NCBI RefSeq assembly: GCF_026241225.1
Contig: NZ_JAPFQP010000003.1
Coordinates: 310,001-374,000, forward strand
Reading direction: 5' to 3'
From: Lentiprolixibacter aurantiacus
GTDB lineage: Bacteria > Bacteroidota > Bacteroidia > Flavobacteriales > Flavobacteriaceae
DNA length: 64,000 nucleotides
Under the pieces are notes generated by a model. The model was not told the origin of the DNA. It did not search any database and was given only the letters and a program-made list of their open reading frames with translations. A program made the position numbers and the translations under genes. Shown here piece by piece: positions 51,254 through 59,253 of this stretch (within the stretch, counting starts at the first letter, position 1; the number at the start of each line of letters is the position of its first letter).

Positions 51254-51406
51254 TTACTTCTTTGCCAACCAGTCGTTTACATACTCTGGTGGCATGATGC
51301 CTTCCACAAAAGTGTAGGCTCCTGTTTTTGGCGATTTAACCATTTTGATCGCCTTGGTCAATCTTTTGGAAGAGGATTGTAATGTTGCTACCGTTTTCTT
51401 AGCCAT
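51254..51406 (-). CDS. DUF4295 small basic protein
   Basis: A 50-residue protein, MAKKTVATLQSS... to ...NDWLAKK, with ten Lys. It has the size and charge of a ribosome-associated protein. In Bacteroidota this small family sits between rpmG and ftsY, exactly as here. It starts 6 bp after the rpmG stop and is the last gene before the terminator. Its role is not established; a structural ribosomal or assembly role is inferred from its neighbours. Confidence 0.88.
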   Translation of the reverse strand: MAKKTVATLQSSSKRLTKAIKMVKSPKTGAYTFVEGIMPPEYVNDWLAKK

Positions 51407-51412
51407 AACGCC

Positions 51413-51595
51413 TTATTTTATCTCTTTGTGAATGGTCATTTTCTTGAGGATAGGATTGTACTTTTTGATTTCCATCCTATCTGGAGTGTTCTTTTTGTTC
51501 TTGGTGGTGATATAGCGGGATGTACCGGGCATACCAGAATTTTTATGCTCGGTGCACTCCAAAATAACCTGAACCCTATTTCCTTTCTTTGCCAT
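51413..51595 (-). CDS. rpmG: 50S ribosomal protein L33
   Basis: A 60-residue protein: [18 protein letters not shown], then [25 protein letters not shown]. Only one of the four zinc Cys remains (ILECTEH, no CxxC pairs), so this is the zinc-independent form. It follows rpmB by 19 bp in the ribosomal unit. Confidence 0.96.
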   Translation of the reverse strand: MAKKGNRVQVILECTEHKNSGMPGTSRYITTKNKKNTPDRMEIKKYNPILKKMTIHKEIK

Positions 51596-51614
51596 CGCTT
51601 GCTTCTTTTTCGGA

Positions 51615-51851
51615 TTACTTGATTAATCCTTGTTCCCTAGCTTCTTTTAATACTGCAGAAATTCCTTTTTTGTTGATCGATTTTAGCGCACGGGCAGATA
51701 CTTTCAGGGTTATCCATCGATCTTCTTCAGGAATATAAAAACGCTTTTTGGACAGGTTTACATCAAACCTCCTTTTGGTCTTATTAATGGAGAAAGAAAC
51801 GTTGTTTCCGAACATCGCCCTCTTTCCCGTAATTTCACAGACTTTTGACAT
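51615..51851 (-). CDS. rpmB: 50S ribosomal protein L28
   Basis: A 78-residue protein: [37 protein letters not shown], then [19 protein letters not shown]. It is the first gene of the rpmB-rpmG-DUF4295 unit, under the strong promoter at 51886-51916. Confidence 0.96.
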   Translation of the reverse strand: MSKVCEITGKRAMFGNNVSFSINKTKRRFDVNLSKKRFYIPEEDRWITLKVSARALKSINKKGISAVLKEAREQGLIK

Positions 51852-51885
51852 CGCGTTACTTTTTTACTTTATTCAAAACAGGGTG

Positions 51886-51916
51886 CAAATGTACATCATT
51901 TTTGGTGTACCTACAA
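51886..51916 (-). promoter_or_regulatory. Promoter of the rpmB unit (-33 TTG and -7 TAnnTTTG)
   Basis: The minus strand has TTG (51916-51914), 20 nt, then TACATTTG (51893-51886). Both elements and the spacing match the Bacteroidota housekeeping promoter. The predicted start is near 51882, with a leader of about 30 nt. Confidence 0.7.
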
Positions 51917-51925
51917 GATTCTCTC

Positions 51926-53173
51926 TCAGATTTTTAAAATTTCTTTCTTCAGCAATTCAAATGCCTTATGGACGGACTTTTGCACAATTCTTACCCTGTG
52001 ATTTCCCATGGAAAACCGCTCCGCAAATACCCTGTCGGGAGTAGCGATAGCTATGTAAACCGTACCAATATCTGCATCCGAATCTCCCTTGGTTGGACCT
52101 GCATTACCCGTAGTTGACACAGCATAATCCGATTTGAAGAGTTGCCGTGCATTTACTGCCATGGTTTTAGCAACTTCTGCGCTTACCACACTGTGCTCCT
52201 TAATAAGTTTTTCCGGAATCCCTAGTACATCTTTCTTCACCTCAGTGGCATAGGCCACCACACTACCTTTCAGATAGGCAGAGGCACCCGGGATTGAAGT
52301 GAGCTGCTGGGCAATTTTACCCCCGGTAAAACTTTCTGCTGTAGCCAGGGTAAGGCCCTTCTCGGTCATTACTTTTGCAATTCCGGATTCCAGGCTTCCT
52401 TCTTCCTCTTCCCCATAGATAATGTCTCCTATAATTCCGTACAATTCTGCTATGGCTTTTTCCACTTCTTCTGAGATGCTTTGCTTATCATCACCCTTAG
52501 CAGTAAGGCGCAATCTCACCTTCCCCAAATTGGGTAAATAAGCCAGTTTGATGAAATCCGGCAGCGAATTTTCCCAGTCTTCTATGCGTTCTGCAATGGC
52601 ACTTTCACCTAGGCCATAGGTCATTATTGTCCGATGCAGTATAAAGGGCCGGTGAAATTCACGCTGAATACGGGGCAACACCTCAGCCTGCATGAGGTTC
52701 TTCATTTCAAAAGGAACCCCGGGCAGGGAAACCAGGATTTGTTTCCCCTTTTTCATCCACATTCCCGGTGCCGTACCGTATTTATTATGCAGAATCCTGG
52801 CACGGGAAGGCACCAGGGCCTGTTGCCGATTCATCTCCGAAATTGGTGTGCTGATATATTTCTCAAAAAGGTATTCTATATGGGCCAGTACCTTTTGGTT
52901 CAGTACCAGGGTATCTTCCAGGAATTCGCAAAGGGTATGTTTGGTAATATCGTCTTTTGTAGGTCCCAGTCCACCTGTGATCAGTATAAGGTCTGCCCTG
53001 GAGCAGGCTTCTTCCAGTGCCTGCAGGATGTGTTCCCTATGGTCCTGAACAGAGGAGATCTGATAAACAGAAATACCTATTTTGTTAAATTCCTGGGCAA
53101 TGTAGGCCGAATTGGTATCTACAATCTGGCCAATGAGGATCTCATCGCCAATAGTGATAATTTCTGCGTACAT
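51926..53173 (-). CDS. cinA: CinA: competence/damage-inducible protein, nicotinamide-nucleotide amidohydrolase
   Basis: A 415-residue two-domain protein. The N-terminal MoaB-like domain (COG1058) reads [41 protein letters not shown] and [13 protein letters not shown]. The C-terminal PncC domain (about 255-415) has [24 protein letters not shown] and [14 protein letters not shown]. It recycles pyridine nucleotides by deamidating NMN. The start codon overlaps the stop of the Hpt gene by one base (TGATG), so the two are translationally coupled. Confidence 0.95.
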   Translation of the reverse strand: MYAEIITIGDEILIGQIVDTNSAYIAQEFNKIGISVYQISSVQDHREHILQALEEACSRADLILITGGLGPTKDDITKHTLCEFLEDTLVLNQKVLAHIEYLFEKYISTPISEMNRQQALVPSRARILHNKYGTAPGMWMKKGKQILVSLPGVPFEMKNLMQAEVLPRIQREFHRPFILHRTIMTYGLGESAIAERIEDWENSLPDFIKLAYLPNLGKVRLRLTAKGDDKQSISEEVEKAIAELYGIIGDIIYGEEEEGSLESGIAKVMTEKGLTLATAESFTGGKIAQQLTSIPGASAYLKGSVVAYATEVKKDVLGIPEKLIKEHSVVSAEVAKTMAVNARQLFKSDYAVSTTGNAGPTKGDSDADIGTVYIAIATPDRVFAERFSMGNHRVRIVQKSVHKAFELLKKEILKI

Positions 53174-53514
53174 CAGAAATTGAAATCATTTTTAAGCTCG
53201 GCAATGACCTGAAGAACATCTTTTTTAAGAGCCGGGAACTTCTGCTCGATTGCAGGGCCATTATCGCCCGGCGTTTTGCCCAGAGTCTCTATTTCCAGGG
53301 CCACTGCCCGCGTTTGTTCCATACCCAGCAAATCCACATTGGGCTTTATCTTATGGGCAAGTTTATATACTTTCTCGTAGTCTTTACTATCAATAGCCGC
53401 CTCCAGATTTTTCAAATCCTGTGGTACTTCGTCAAGGAAAACAGCGATTACCGATTCTATGAAGTCAGTATCTCCTTCCGCCATTTCATTAATCTTATCT
53501 AAACTGTAAATCAT
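53173..53514 (-). CDS. Stand-alone histidine phosphotransfer (HPt) protein
   Basis: A 113-residue four-helix protein with the phospho-acceptor His54 in [16 protein letters not shown]. The helix [26 protein letters not shown] before it matches HPt domains. It carries phosphate from a hybrid kinase to a response regulator. The cognate kinase is not adjacent. The frame also allows GTG 53517, but the ATG at 53514 overlaps the upstream stop in TGATG and is preferred. It sits between a FAH-type enzyme and cinA in one tightly coupled unit. Confidence 0.88.
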   Translation of the reverse strand: MIYSLDKINEMAEGDTDFIESVIAVFLDEVPQDLKNLEAAIDSKDYEKVYKLAHKIKPNVDLLGMEQTRAVALEIETLGKTPGDNGPAIEQKFPALKKDVLQVIAELKNDFNF

Positions 53515-54125
53515 CACTGTATATTTAAAGAGAACATTTCCTCGCCCTCGAGCGTACCCGAAAGGTAATCATTTGGCTTTACTCTACCAACACCGGCAGG
53601 GGTTCCTGTGAACAGGATATCTCCTTTTTTTAAGGTAAAAAAAGAAGATACATAGCTAATCAGCTCATCAACCTTCCACAACATCTTTGCGGTATGGCCC
53701 TCCTGAACCAGTTGCTGGTTTTTATACAACGAAAAATGGAGGTTATCGATATGCGGCAGGGAATTTTTCTGTACCCATTTGCCAATCACCGCAGCCCCGT
53801 CAAAACCCTTTGCCTTTTCCCATGGCAACCCTTTATCCTTGAGTTTTTTTTGAAGATCCCTGGCCGTAAAATCTATCCCCAGCCCAATTTCGTCGTAGTA
53901 TTTGTATGCGAATCGCGACTGTATGTGTTTGCCCACTTTTTTGATCTTGACCAGCAATTCCACCTCGTAATGGATATCCTCCGAAAATTCAGGAATAAAA
54001 AAATCCTGTTCCTTTGGAAGTACCGCCGAATCTGGTTTAATAAAGACCACAGGTTCTGAAGGTCGTTCGTTCGAGAGTTCCTCAATATGTTCCGTATAGT
54101 TCCGTCCTATGCAGATAATTTTCAT
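53514..54125 (-). CDS. Fumarylacetoacetate hydrolase family protein (acylpyruvase-like)
   Basis: A 203-residue metal-dependent hydrolase of the FAHD1 type. The metal-binding EVE-like motif is in DIHYEVELLVKI, GLGIDFTARDLQKKLKDKGLPWEKAKGFDGAAVIG follows, and FTGTPAGVGRVKPNDYLSGTLEG closes it. It splits acylpyruvates or decarboxylates oxaloacetate. The short form without the N-terminal domain fits FAHD1. Its stop overlaps the HPt start. Confidence 0.9.
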   Translation of the reverse strand: MKIICIGRNYTEHIEELSNERPSEPVVFIKPDSAVLPKEQDFFIPEFSEDIHYEVELLVKIKKVGKHIQSRFAYKYYDEIGLGIDFTARDLQKKLKDKGLPWEKAKGFDGAAVIGKWVQKNSLPHIDNLHFSLYKNQQLVQEGHTAKMLWKVDELISYVSSFFTLKKGDILFTGTPAGVGRVKPNDYLSGTLEGEEMFSLNIQ

Positions 54126-54144
54126 AAATCTGAATTCCTAAGGA

Positions 54145-54921
54145 TTATCCCAATCTGTTATTTAGGCTGCTCAGCTTGATCTGGGTGAGTACCTTTTTGG
54201 TGTAGCGAGGGAAGTCGGCATTGAGTATCCACCCGAAATATCCCGGTTCAGATTCCAGTACATCCAATACCTTTCTGCCTTTGTGCTTGCCGAAGGAAAA
54301 AGCCTCCTCTCCATCGTCATCCAGCACAATAAAGCCTGCCAGATCAACGGCCGTTTTACGGTGGGAAAACTCGGAAAGTTTTTTAACGTCGTTTTCCAGC
54401 TCCGGGTATTTTTCAATTTGTGCCAGTAATACTTCATAAGTAGCCTGGGTATCTGCCTCTGCACTATGGGCATCATTCAATTCCCTGTCGCAATAAAAAA
54501 GATATGCAGCAGACAGCGTACGTTGCTCCATCTTATGAAATATAGCCTGAACGTCAACGGTATTCCTGTTTTTCAGGTCGAACTCAATCCCCACCCTCAA
54601 CATCTCCTCCGCAAGCAGGGGAATGTCAAAGCGATCTGAGTTAAAACCTGCCAGATCGCAGTCCCTGATCATATTCCAGATGGTATGTGACAGTTCTTTG
54701 AAGGTAGGCTCTGAAGCGACCTTTTCGTTAGTAATGCCGTGAATGGCGGAAGCTTCGGCAGGAATATCCATTTCCGGATTAACCAGCCAGGTCTTGCTTT
54801 CTTTATTTCCGTTTGGATAGATCTTAAGGATAGCAATTTCTACGATACGATCATTAACGACATTGGTCCCAGTGGTTTCCAGGTCGAAAAAGCAAATGGG
54901 TTTATTGAGCTTTAGTTCCAT
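54145..54921 (-). CDS. 3'-5' exonuclease, DnaQ/DEDDh type
   Basis: A 258-residue exonuclease like the epsilon subunit. ExoI FFDLETTGTNVVNDRIVEIAI, ExoII GFNSDRFDIPLLAEEM, and ExoIII HSAEADTQATYEVL give the DEDDh residues. The C-terminal part (GEEAFSFGKHKGRKVLDVLESEPGYFGWIL) is a small domain often attached to exonucleases of this phylum. It degrades single-stranded DNA or RNA ends; proofreading for Pol III is likely but not certain. It lies 19 bp upstream of the FAH gene on the same strand. Confidence 0.9.
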   Translation of the reverse strand: MELKLNKPICFFDLETTGTNVVNDRIVEIAILKIYPNGNKESKTWLVNPEMDIPAEASAIHGITNEKVASEPTFKELSHTIWNMIRDCDLAGFNSDRFDIPLLAEEMLRVGIEFDLKNRNTVDVQAIFHKMEQRTLSAAYLFYCDRELNDAHSAEADTQATYEVLLAQIEKYPELENDVKKLSEFSHRKTAVDLAGFIVLDDDGEEAFSFGKHKGRKVLDVLESEPGYFGWILNADFPRYTKKVLTQIKLSSLNNRLG

Positions 54922-54960
54922 GTATTCAGATCAAAGGCAGTAGGCAACACCTTTGGTTTT

Positions 54961-56328
54961 TTAGATTTCCCTGTCCGGGTCCCAGGATTCAAGATATTCG
55001 GCAACAGCCTTGATAAATGTTCCTCCCAGGGCACCATTTACTACCCTGTGGTCGTAACTATGCGAAAGGAACATCTTGCTGCGTATCCCTATAAAATCAC
55101 CCTGAGGGGTTTCGATAACTGAAGGGACTTTACGAATTGCTCCGAGGGCCAGGATGCCTACCTGGGGCTGATTAATGATAGGTGTACCGAAAACACTGCC
55201 AAAAGTACCCACATTGGTCACGGTATAGGTTCCTCCCTGGATCTCATCGGGCTTTAAATCATTATTCCGGGCCCGGTTTGCGAGGTCGTTTACCACCTTG
55301 GCCATCCCCACAAGGTTGAGCTGATCGGCATTTTTGATAACGGGTACAATAAGATTCCCGTCGGCAAGGGCCGTGGCCATCCCGATATTGATATTCTTCT
55401 TTTTTATGACCGAGTCACCCTGAACCGAAATATTCATCATCGGGTAGTTCTTCAGGGCTTTGGCAACAGCTTCCATGAAAATTGGGGTGAATGTTAGTTT
55501 TTCACCTTCCCTTTGCTGGAAGACAGTTTTCATTTTATTTCTCCATGCCACCAGGTTGGTTACATCAACCTCGATAAAACTTTGCACATGTGCCGACGTG
55601 GAAACACTCTCTGTCATGTGTTGTGCGATCAATTTACCCATTCGGGTCATTGGAATAACCTCATCCTCAGCGCCTGCCGTAACAGGAGTGGCTACCCGGG
55701 CTGCCGGCTTTGGAGCAGTTTTTACTTCAGGTGTGGGAACAGCTTTTATTTCAGGTGTGGGAGCAGCTTCAGGCTGTTCCGCTGTTGGCACTGCAGCTCC
55801 GCCTTTTCTGGAAGCGATATAATCCAGGATATCATTTTTGGTAACCCGGCCTTCCAGACCGCTTCCGGCAATGGCATCCAGTTCTTCCAGGGATATACCT
55901 TCCTTTTTCGCTATATTTTTTACAAGAGGAGAATAGAATCTTTCGGACTGGCTGTAATCCGCTTCCGGAGCCGATACCTTTTCCTGTACCTCCTTCACTT
56001 GTTGCTCAATAACCGCTGCAGTCTCAGGAACAAGTTCAGGCTCTGCCGTTTCAACCGCTGCAGGCGTTTCTTCCACTTCGGCCTCACCATCCAATTGAAT
56101 CACAGCAACAATTTCTCCTACCTTTATAACGTCATCCACATCGAACCTCTTCTCAACCAAAACCCCTTCCACCTCGCTGGGAACTTCTGAATCTACCTTA
56201 TCCGTGGCAATTTCAAAAACCGCCTCATCCATTTCGATAGTATCGCCAACTTCCTTTAACCATGAGGTCAATGTTGCCTCAGCAACACTTTCTCCCATTT
56301 GCGGCAATTTCAGCTCAAATTTTGACAT
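54961..56328 (-). CDS. Dihydrolipoamide acyltransferase, E2 of a 2-oxo acid dehydrogenase complex
   Basis: A 455-residue protein. Lipoyl domain (about 1-75) with the modified Lys in ATDKVDSEVPSE; an Ala/Pro/Glu-rich linker; a peripheral subunit-binding domain (YSPLVKNIAKKEGISLEELDAIAGSGLEGRVTKNDILDYI, about 130-172); a second A/P/E linker; the catalytic domain from 225. The active-site motif is DHRVVNG where DHRxxDG is usual. It could serve branched-chain oxo acid or pyruvate dehydrogenase; E1 and E3 genes are not nearby. It is a single gene. Confidence 0.92.
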   Translation of the reverse strand: MSKFELKLPQMGESVAEATLTSWLKEVGDTIEMDEAVFEIATDKVDSEVPSEVEGVLVEKRFDVDDVIKVGEIVAVIQLDGEAEVEETPAAVETAEPELVPETAAVIEQQVKEVQEKVSAPEADYSQSERFYSPLVKNIAKKEGISLEELDAIAGSGLEGRVTKNDILDYIASRKGGAAVPTAEQPEAAPTPEIKAVPTPEVKTAPKPAARVATPVTAGAEDEVIPMTRMGKLIAQHMTESVSTSAHVQSFIEVDVTNLVAWRNKMKTVFQQREGEKLTFTPIFMEAVAKALKNYPMMNISVQGDSVIKKKNINIGMATALADGNLIVPVIKNADQLNLVGMAKVVNDLANRARNNDLKPDEIQGGTYTVTNVGTFGSVFGTPIINQPQVGILALGAIRKVPSVIETPQGDFIGIRSKMFLSHSYDHRVVNGALGGTFIKAVAEYLESWDPDREI

Positions 56329-56416
56329 ATTGGTATTTTTAAGGCCCTTTATTTATTTCGGTTTGCAAAATTAATAAAAAATACTCTATTTTTTTAAACT
56401 TCTTGTAAAGTTGATA

Positions 56417-57037
56417 TTACGAAATCCTGAGGGATCCCTCAAAGGGAATCCTGTTTACGATACTCCGTCCCAGGGTAACCTCATCGGCATATTCCAGTTC
56501 ATCACCTACAGGTATTCCACGGGCTATTGTCGAGGTTTTTACCTCAATGCCCTGCAACTGCTTATAGATATAAAAGTTAGTGGTATCACCCTCCATGGTA
56601 GCACTCAGTGCAAAGATTAACTCATTGACCTTCCCTGTTTTTACTTTGGCCACTAGTTGAGCTATGCTCAGGTCCTGGGGCCCGACACCCTCAATCGGAG
56701 AAATTTTACCCCCAAGAACATGGTAGTGCCCAACGAACTGACCGGTATTCTCAATGGCCATTACATCGCGGATATCTTCGACTACGCAAACAGTAGCCTC
56801 GTCCCTTTTCGGATTGGAACAGATCTCACATAATTCCTGATCAGATATATTATGGCAGTTGGAACAGAAGCAGATATCCTCGCGAAGCGCGGTCAAAGCC
56901 TTGCTTAACTGGGCAGTCTGGGTCTCTGGCCGCTTGAGCAGGTGCAAGACCAGGCGCAGTGCGGTCCGCTTACCAATACCGGGTAGCTGAGACATCTCAT
57001 ACACGGCGTTTTCTAGGAGTTTAGAGGAAAATTCCAT
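56417..57037 (-). CDS. recR: Recombination protein RecR
   Basis: A 206-residue DNA repair protein of the RecFOR pathway. Helix-hairpin-helix [17 protein letters not shown], the four-Cys zinc finger [16 protein letters not shown], and the Toprim domain ([29 protein letters not shown]). Full length. It is read divergently from the symporter; the -7 element at 57043 leaves almost no leader. Confidence 0.97.
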   Translation of the reverse strand: MEFSSKLLENAVYEMSQLPGIGKRTALRLVLHLLKRPETQTAQLSKALTALREDICFCSNCHNISDQELCEICSNPKRDEATVCVVEDIRDVMAIENTGQFVGHYHVLGGKISPIEGVGPQDLSIAQLVAKVKTGKVNELIFALSATMEGDTTNFYIYKQLQGIEVKTSTIARGIPVGDELEYADEVTLGRSIVNRIPFEGSLRIS

Positions 57038-57042
57038 AATCG

Positions 57043-57050
57043 CAAAATTA
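57043..57050 (-). promoter_or_regulatory. -7 element of recR, implying a very short or absent leader
   Basis: The minus strand reads TAATTTTG, a perfect TAnnTTTG, ending 5 nt before the recR ATG at 57037. On the opposite strand, TACTTTGC at 57074-57081 could be the symporter -7 element. Confidence 0.5.
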
Positions 57051-57095
57051 CGTAATGTTTTAAGTTTTTGTACTTTGCGACTGAAATTTCTTTCT

Positions 57096-58577
57096 ATGAC
57101 AGGCTCGCATATTCTGCTGCTTATCGGCGGCTATTTTGTATTGCTATTGCTGATCTCTTACTTCACCGGAAAGAACGATTCCAATACCGACTTTTTCAAG
57201 GCAGGAAAGCAATCTCCCTGGTATCTCGTGGCCTTTGGCATGATTGGCGCTTCCCTGTCTGGCGTAACCTTTATTTCTGTACCGGGATGGGTAGAAAGTT
57301 CACAATTCAGTTATATGCAGGTGGTATTTGGCTATCTGGCCGGATATTTTGTGATTGCCTTTATCCTTCTTCCGCTTTATTACCGATTGAATGTTACCTC
57401 TATCTATGAATACCTTTTGGGCCGCTTTGGGCATGTGAGTTATAAAATTGGGGCCTTGTCTTTCTTTGTATCCCGGGTACTGGGGGCATCCTTTCGCCTG
57501 TTCCTGGTAGCTATTGTTTTGCAGCAATTTGTTTTTGACGCCTGGCATGTTCCCTTTGAAGTAACGGTGTTATTGTCCATTTTACTGATATGGGTCTACA
57601 CCTTCCGGGGTGGCATAAAAACCATTGTCTGGACAGACACCTTGCAAACCCTATTCATGCTGTTGTCTGTTTGTTTGTCGATTTACTTCATCAACCAGCA
57701 GCTGGACTGGAGTTTTTCCGAATTTTTCAATTCTGAAGAACTACGGGCCTATAGCCAGATTTTATTTACGGATGACTTTTTTACAAAGAACCACTTTATC
57801 AAATCCTTTGTTGGGGGAATGTTCATTACCATTTGCATGACAGGGCTGGACCAGGATATGATGCAGAAAAACCTTACCTGCAGAAACCTGAAAGAAGCAC
57901 AGACCAACATGGTCTCCTTTAGTGTGGTCCTTATCGCGGTTAATTTTATTTTCCTGCTACTGGGAGCCTTGCTCTTTATATACGCCGACAAATTCAACGT
58001 AGCCACGCCCCTCATGGACGGGGCTCCAAAATCTGATTTGCTTTTTCCTGAAATAGCCCTCAACAGCGGACTGGGGCTTACGGTTGGGATTACTTTTATA
58101 CTGGGGCTGATTGCAGCCGCGTACAGCAGTGCAGACAGCGCGCTGACCTCATTGACCACCTCTTTTTGTATTGACTTCCTCAACATAGGGAAAAAGCCCG
58201 AAGGCTCTCAAAAAAGGATCAGAAAACGCACACATATATGGATGAGTGGCCTCCTGGTTGTGGTCGTCATCATTTTCAAATATGTCCTGGATCGCAATGT
58301 AATTGACGGCTTGCTAACCGTGGCAACCTATACCTATGGTCCGCTTTTGGGCCTGTTCTCCTTCGGCATATTCACCCGATACCAGGTGAAGGACCAATAT
58401 GTCTGGGTTGTGGCCCTGATATCCGTGCTGAGCATTGTCCTGCTGGCCAATCTGCCCTCAGATTACCTTGGAGGTTATCAGGTTGGCTATGAGCTGTTGC
58501 CCATAAATGGTCTCATCACCTTTATTGGGCTTTATCTTATCCGCAAAAAGAAAGAAAACACTAAAACTGTTGTGTAG
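57096..58577 (+). CDS. Sodium:solute symporter (SSS family)
   Basis: A 493-residue inner-membrane carrier with 13 or so helices. The SSS hallmarks are [32 protein letters not shown] near helices 1-2 and [25 protein letters not shown] at helix 8. It couples uptake of a small solute to Na+; the substrate is not evident. The frame has a TTG 21 bp upstream; the ATG at 57096 is used. The 3' end overlaps the convergent CoA-binding gene by 17 bp. Confidence 0.93.
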   Translation: MTGSHILLLIGGYFVLLLLISYFTGKNDSNTDFFKAGKQSPWYLVAFGMIGASLSGVTFISVPGWVESSQFSYMQVVFGYLAGYFVIAFILLPLYYRLNVTSIYEYLLGRFGHVSYKIGALSFFVSRVLGASFRLFLVAIVLQQFVFDAWHVPFEVTVLLSILLIWVYTFRGGIKTIVWTDTLQTLFMLLSVCLSIYFINQQLDWSFSEFFNSEELRAYSQILFTDDFFTKNHFIKSFVGGMFITICMTGLDQDMMQKNLTCRNLKEAQTNMVSFSVVLIAVNFIFLLLGALLFIYADKFNVATPLMDGAPKSDLLFPEIALNSGLGLTVGITFILGLIAAAYSSADSALTSLTTSFCIDFLNIGKKPEGSQKRIRKRTHIWMSGLLVVVVIIFKYVLDRNVIDGLLTVATYTYGPLLGLFSFGIFTRYQVKDQYVWVVALISVLSIVLLANLPSDYLGGYQVGYELLPINGLITFIGLYLIRKKKENTKTVV

Positions 58578-58920
58578 ACAGTAACACCAGGGTACAGGAG
58601 TTTTCTGCAGCAATTCCGTTGGCCTCCAGCAACCGGGCGAATTCATTATTTTCCGTACCTGGATTGAAGATTACCCGCTTTGGTTTAAGTGCCAGAATAT
58701 CCTGATAATATTGCTGCTGTGTAGCAGGTCTAAGATAAAGGCTAACGGTGTGGATATCCTCCAACCCTTCCAGAGAATTCCGGACCGGTACTCCGGATAC
58801 ATTACCTTCCCGGATTCCAAAACCATGTGTTTCAATGCCTTGAGCAACCAGTCGCTCTATGGCATAATAACTATATCGATCGGGCTTGAGTGAGGCCCCA
58901 AATACTAAGGTTCTTTTCAC
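58561..58920 (-). CDS. CoA-binding domain protein (YccU-like)
   Basis: A 119-residue Rossmann-fold protein. [71 protein letters not shown] matches the CoA_binding_2 family. [18 protein letters not shown] near the end is typical too. Ligand and role are unknown. It is convergent with and overlaps the symporter. A candidate -7 element (minus TACTTTTG at 59001-58994) lies 73 bp upstream. Confidence 0.9.
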   Translation of the reverse strand: MKRTLVFGASLKPDRYSYYAIERLVAQGIETHGFGIREGNVSGVPVRNSLEGLEDIHTVSLYLRPATQQQYYQDILALKPKRVIFNPGTENNEFARLLEANGIAAENSCTLVLLSTQQF

Positions 58921-59253
58921 AATTGCAGTTTCGCTGTTAAAGATTGTTAATTACTGTAACGAATCCTGATTAAAGCCGTCTATTAACTATATACAAAAGT
59001 ACTTAATATCATTGATAGGGCTGTAATTTTATAGTTAATGGTTAGTGTTTAGTATAGCTTATCAATGAGTAACCCCGACTTTCACGTCGGGGTTTTTCTT
59101 TATTTAACAATCCGGTCACAAAGGCTGAATTTAAACCCGATTCACGGTATTTCACCGGCAAGGTTCAACTAAATATTTTTCATTCTCGTGTAACATAAAC
59201 ACCTGTTCATCGTCAACTAAGTATCATCAATCATCATCAAAAAACGATCAACC
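58921..59253. other. 333-bp intergenic region with a plus-strand terminator upstream of the TonB-type receptor
   Basis: It holds a minus-strand -7 element (58994-59001) for the CoA-binding gene, then an intrinsic terminator on the plus strand (59071-59097; AACCCCGAC with GTCGGGGTT, 6-nt loop, T run). The 156 bp after that precede the receptor start and contain a TCATCAATCATCATCA repeat-like leader. No open frame is seen between 58921 and 59070 that would need the terminator, so it may end a small RNA or an attenuated leader. Confidence 0.45.
59071..59097 (+). terminator. Intrinsic terminator upstream of the TonB-type receptor
   Basis: A 9-bp perfect stem (59071-59079 with 59086-59094) and a T run to 59097. 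No gene on the plus strand ends nearby; the symporter stop is about 490 bp before it. Confidence 0.75.

Noticed and set aside
59180-59250. TCATCAATCATCATCA leader as a tandem repeat element or hidden regulon site
   Set aside because: Too short and imperfect, and lacks the ATGA half needed for the stress palindrome.
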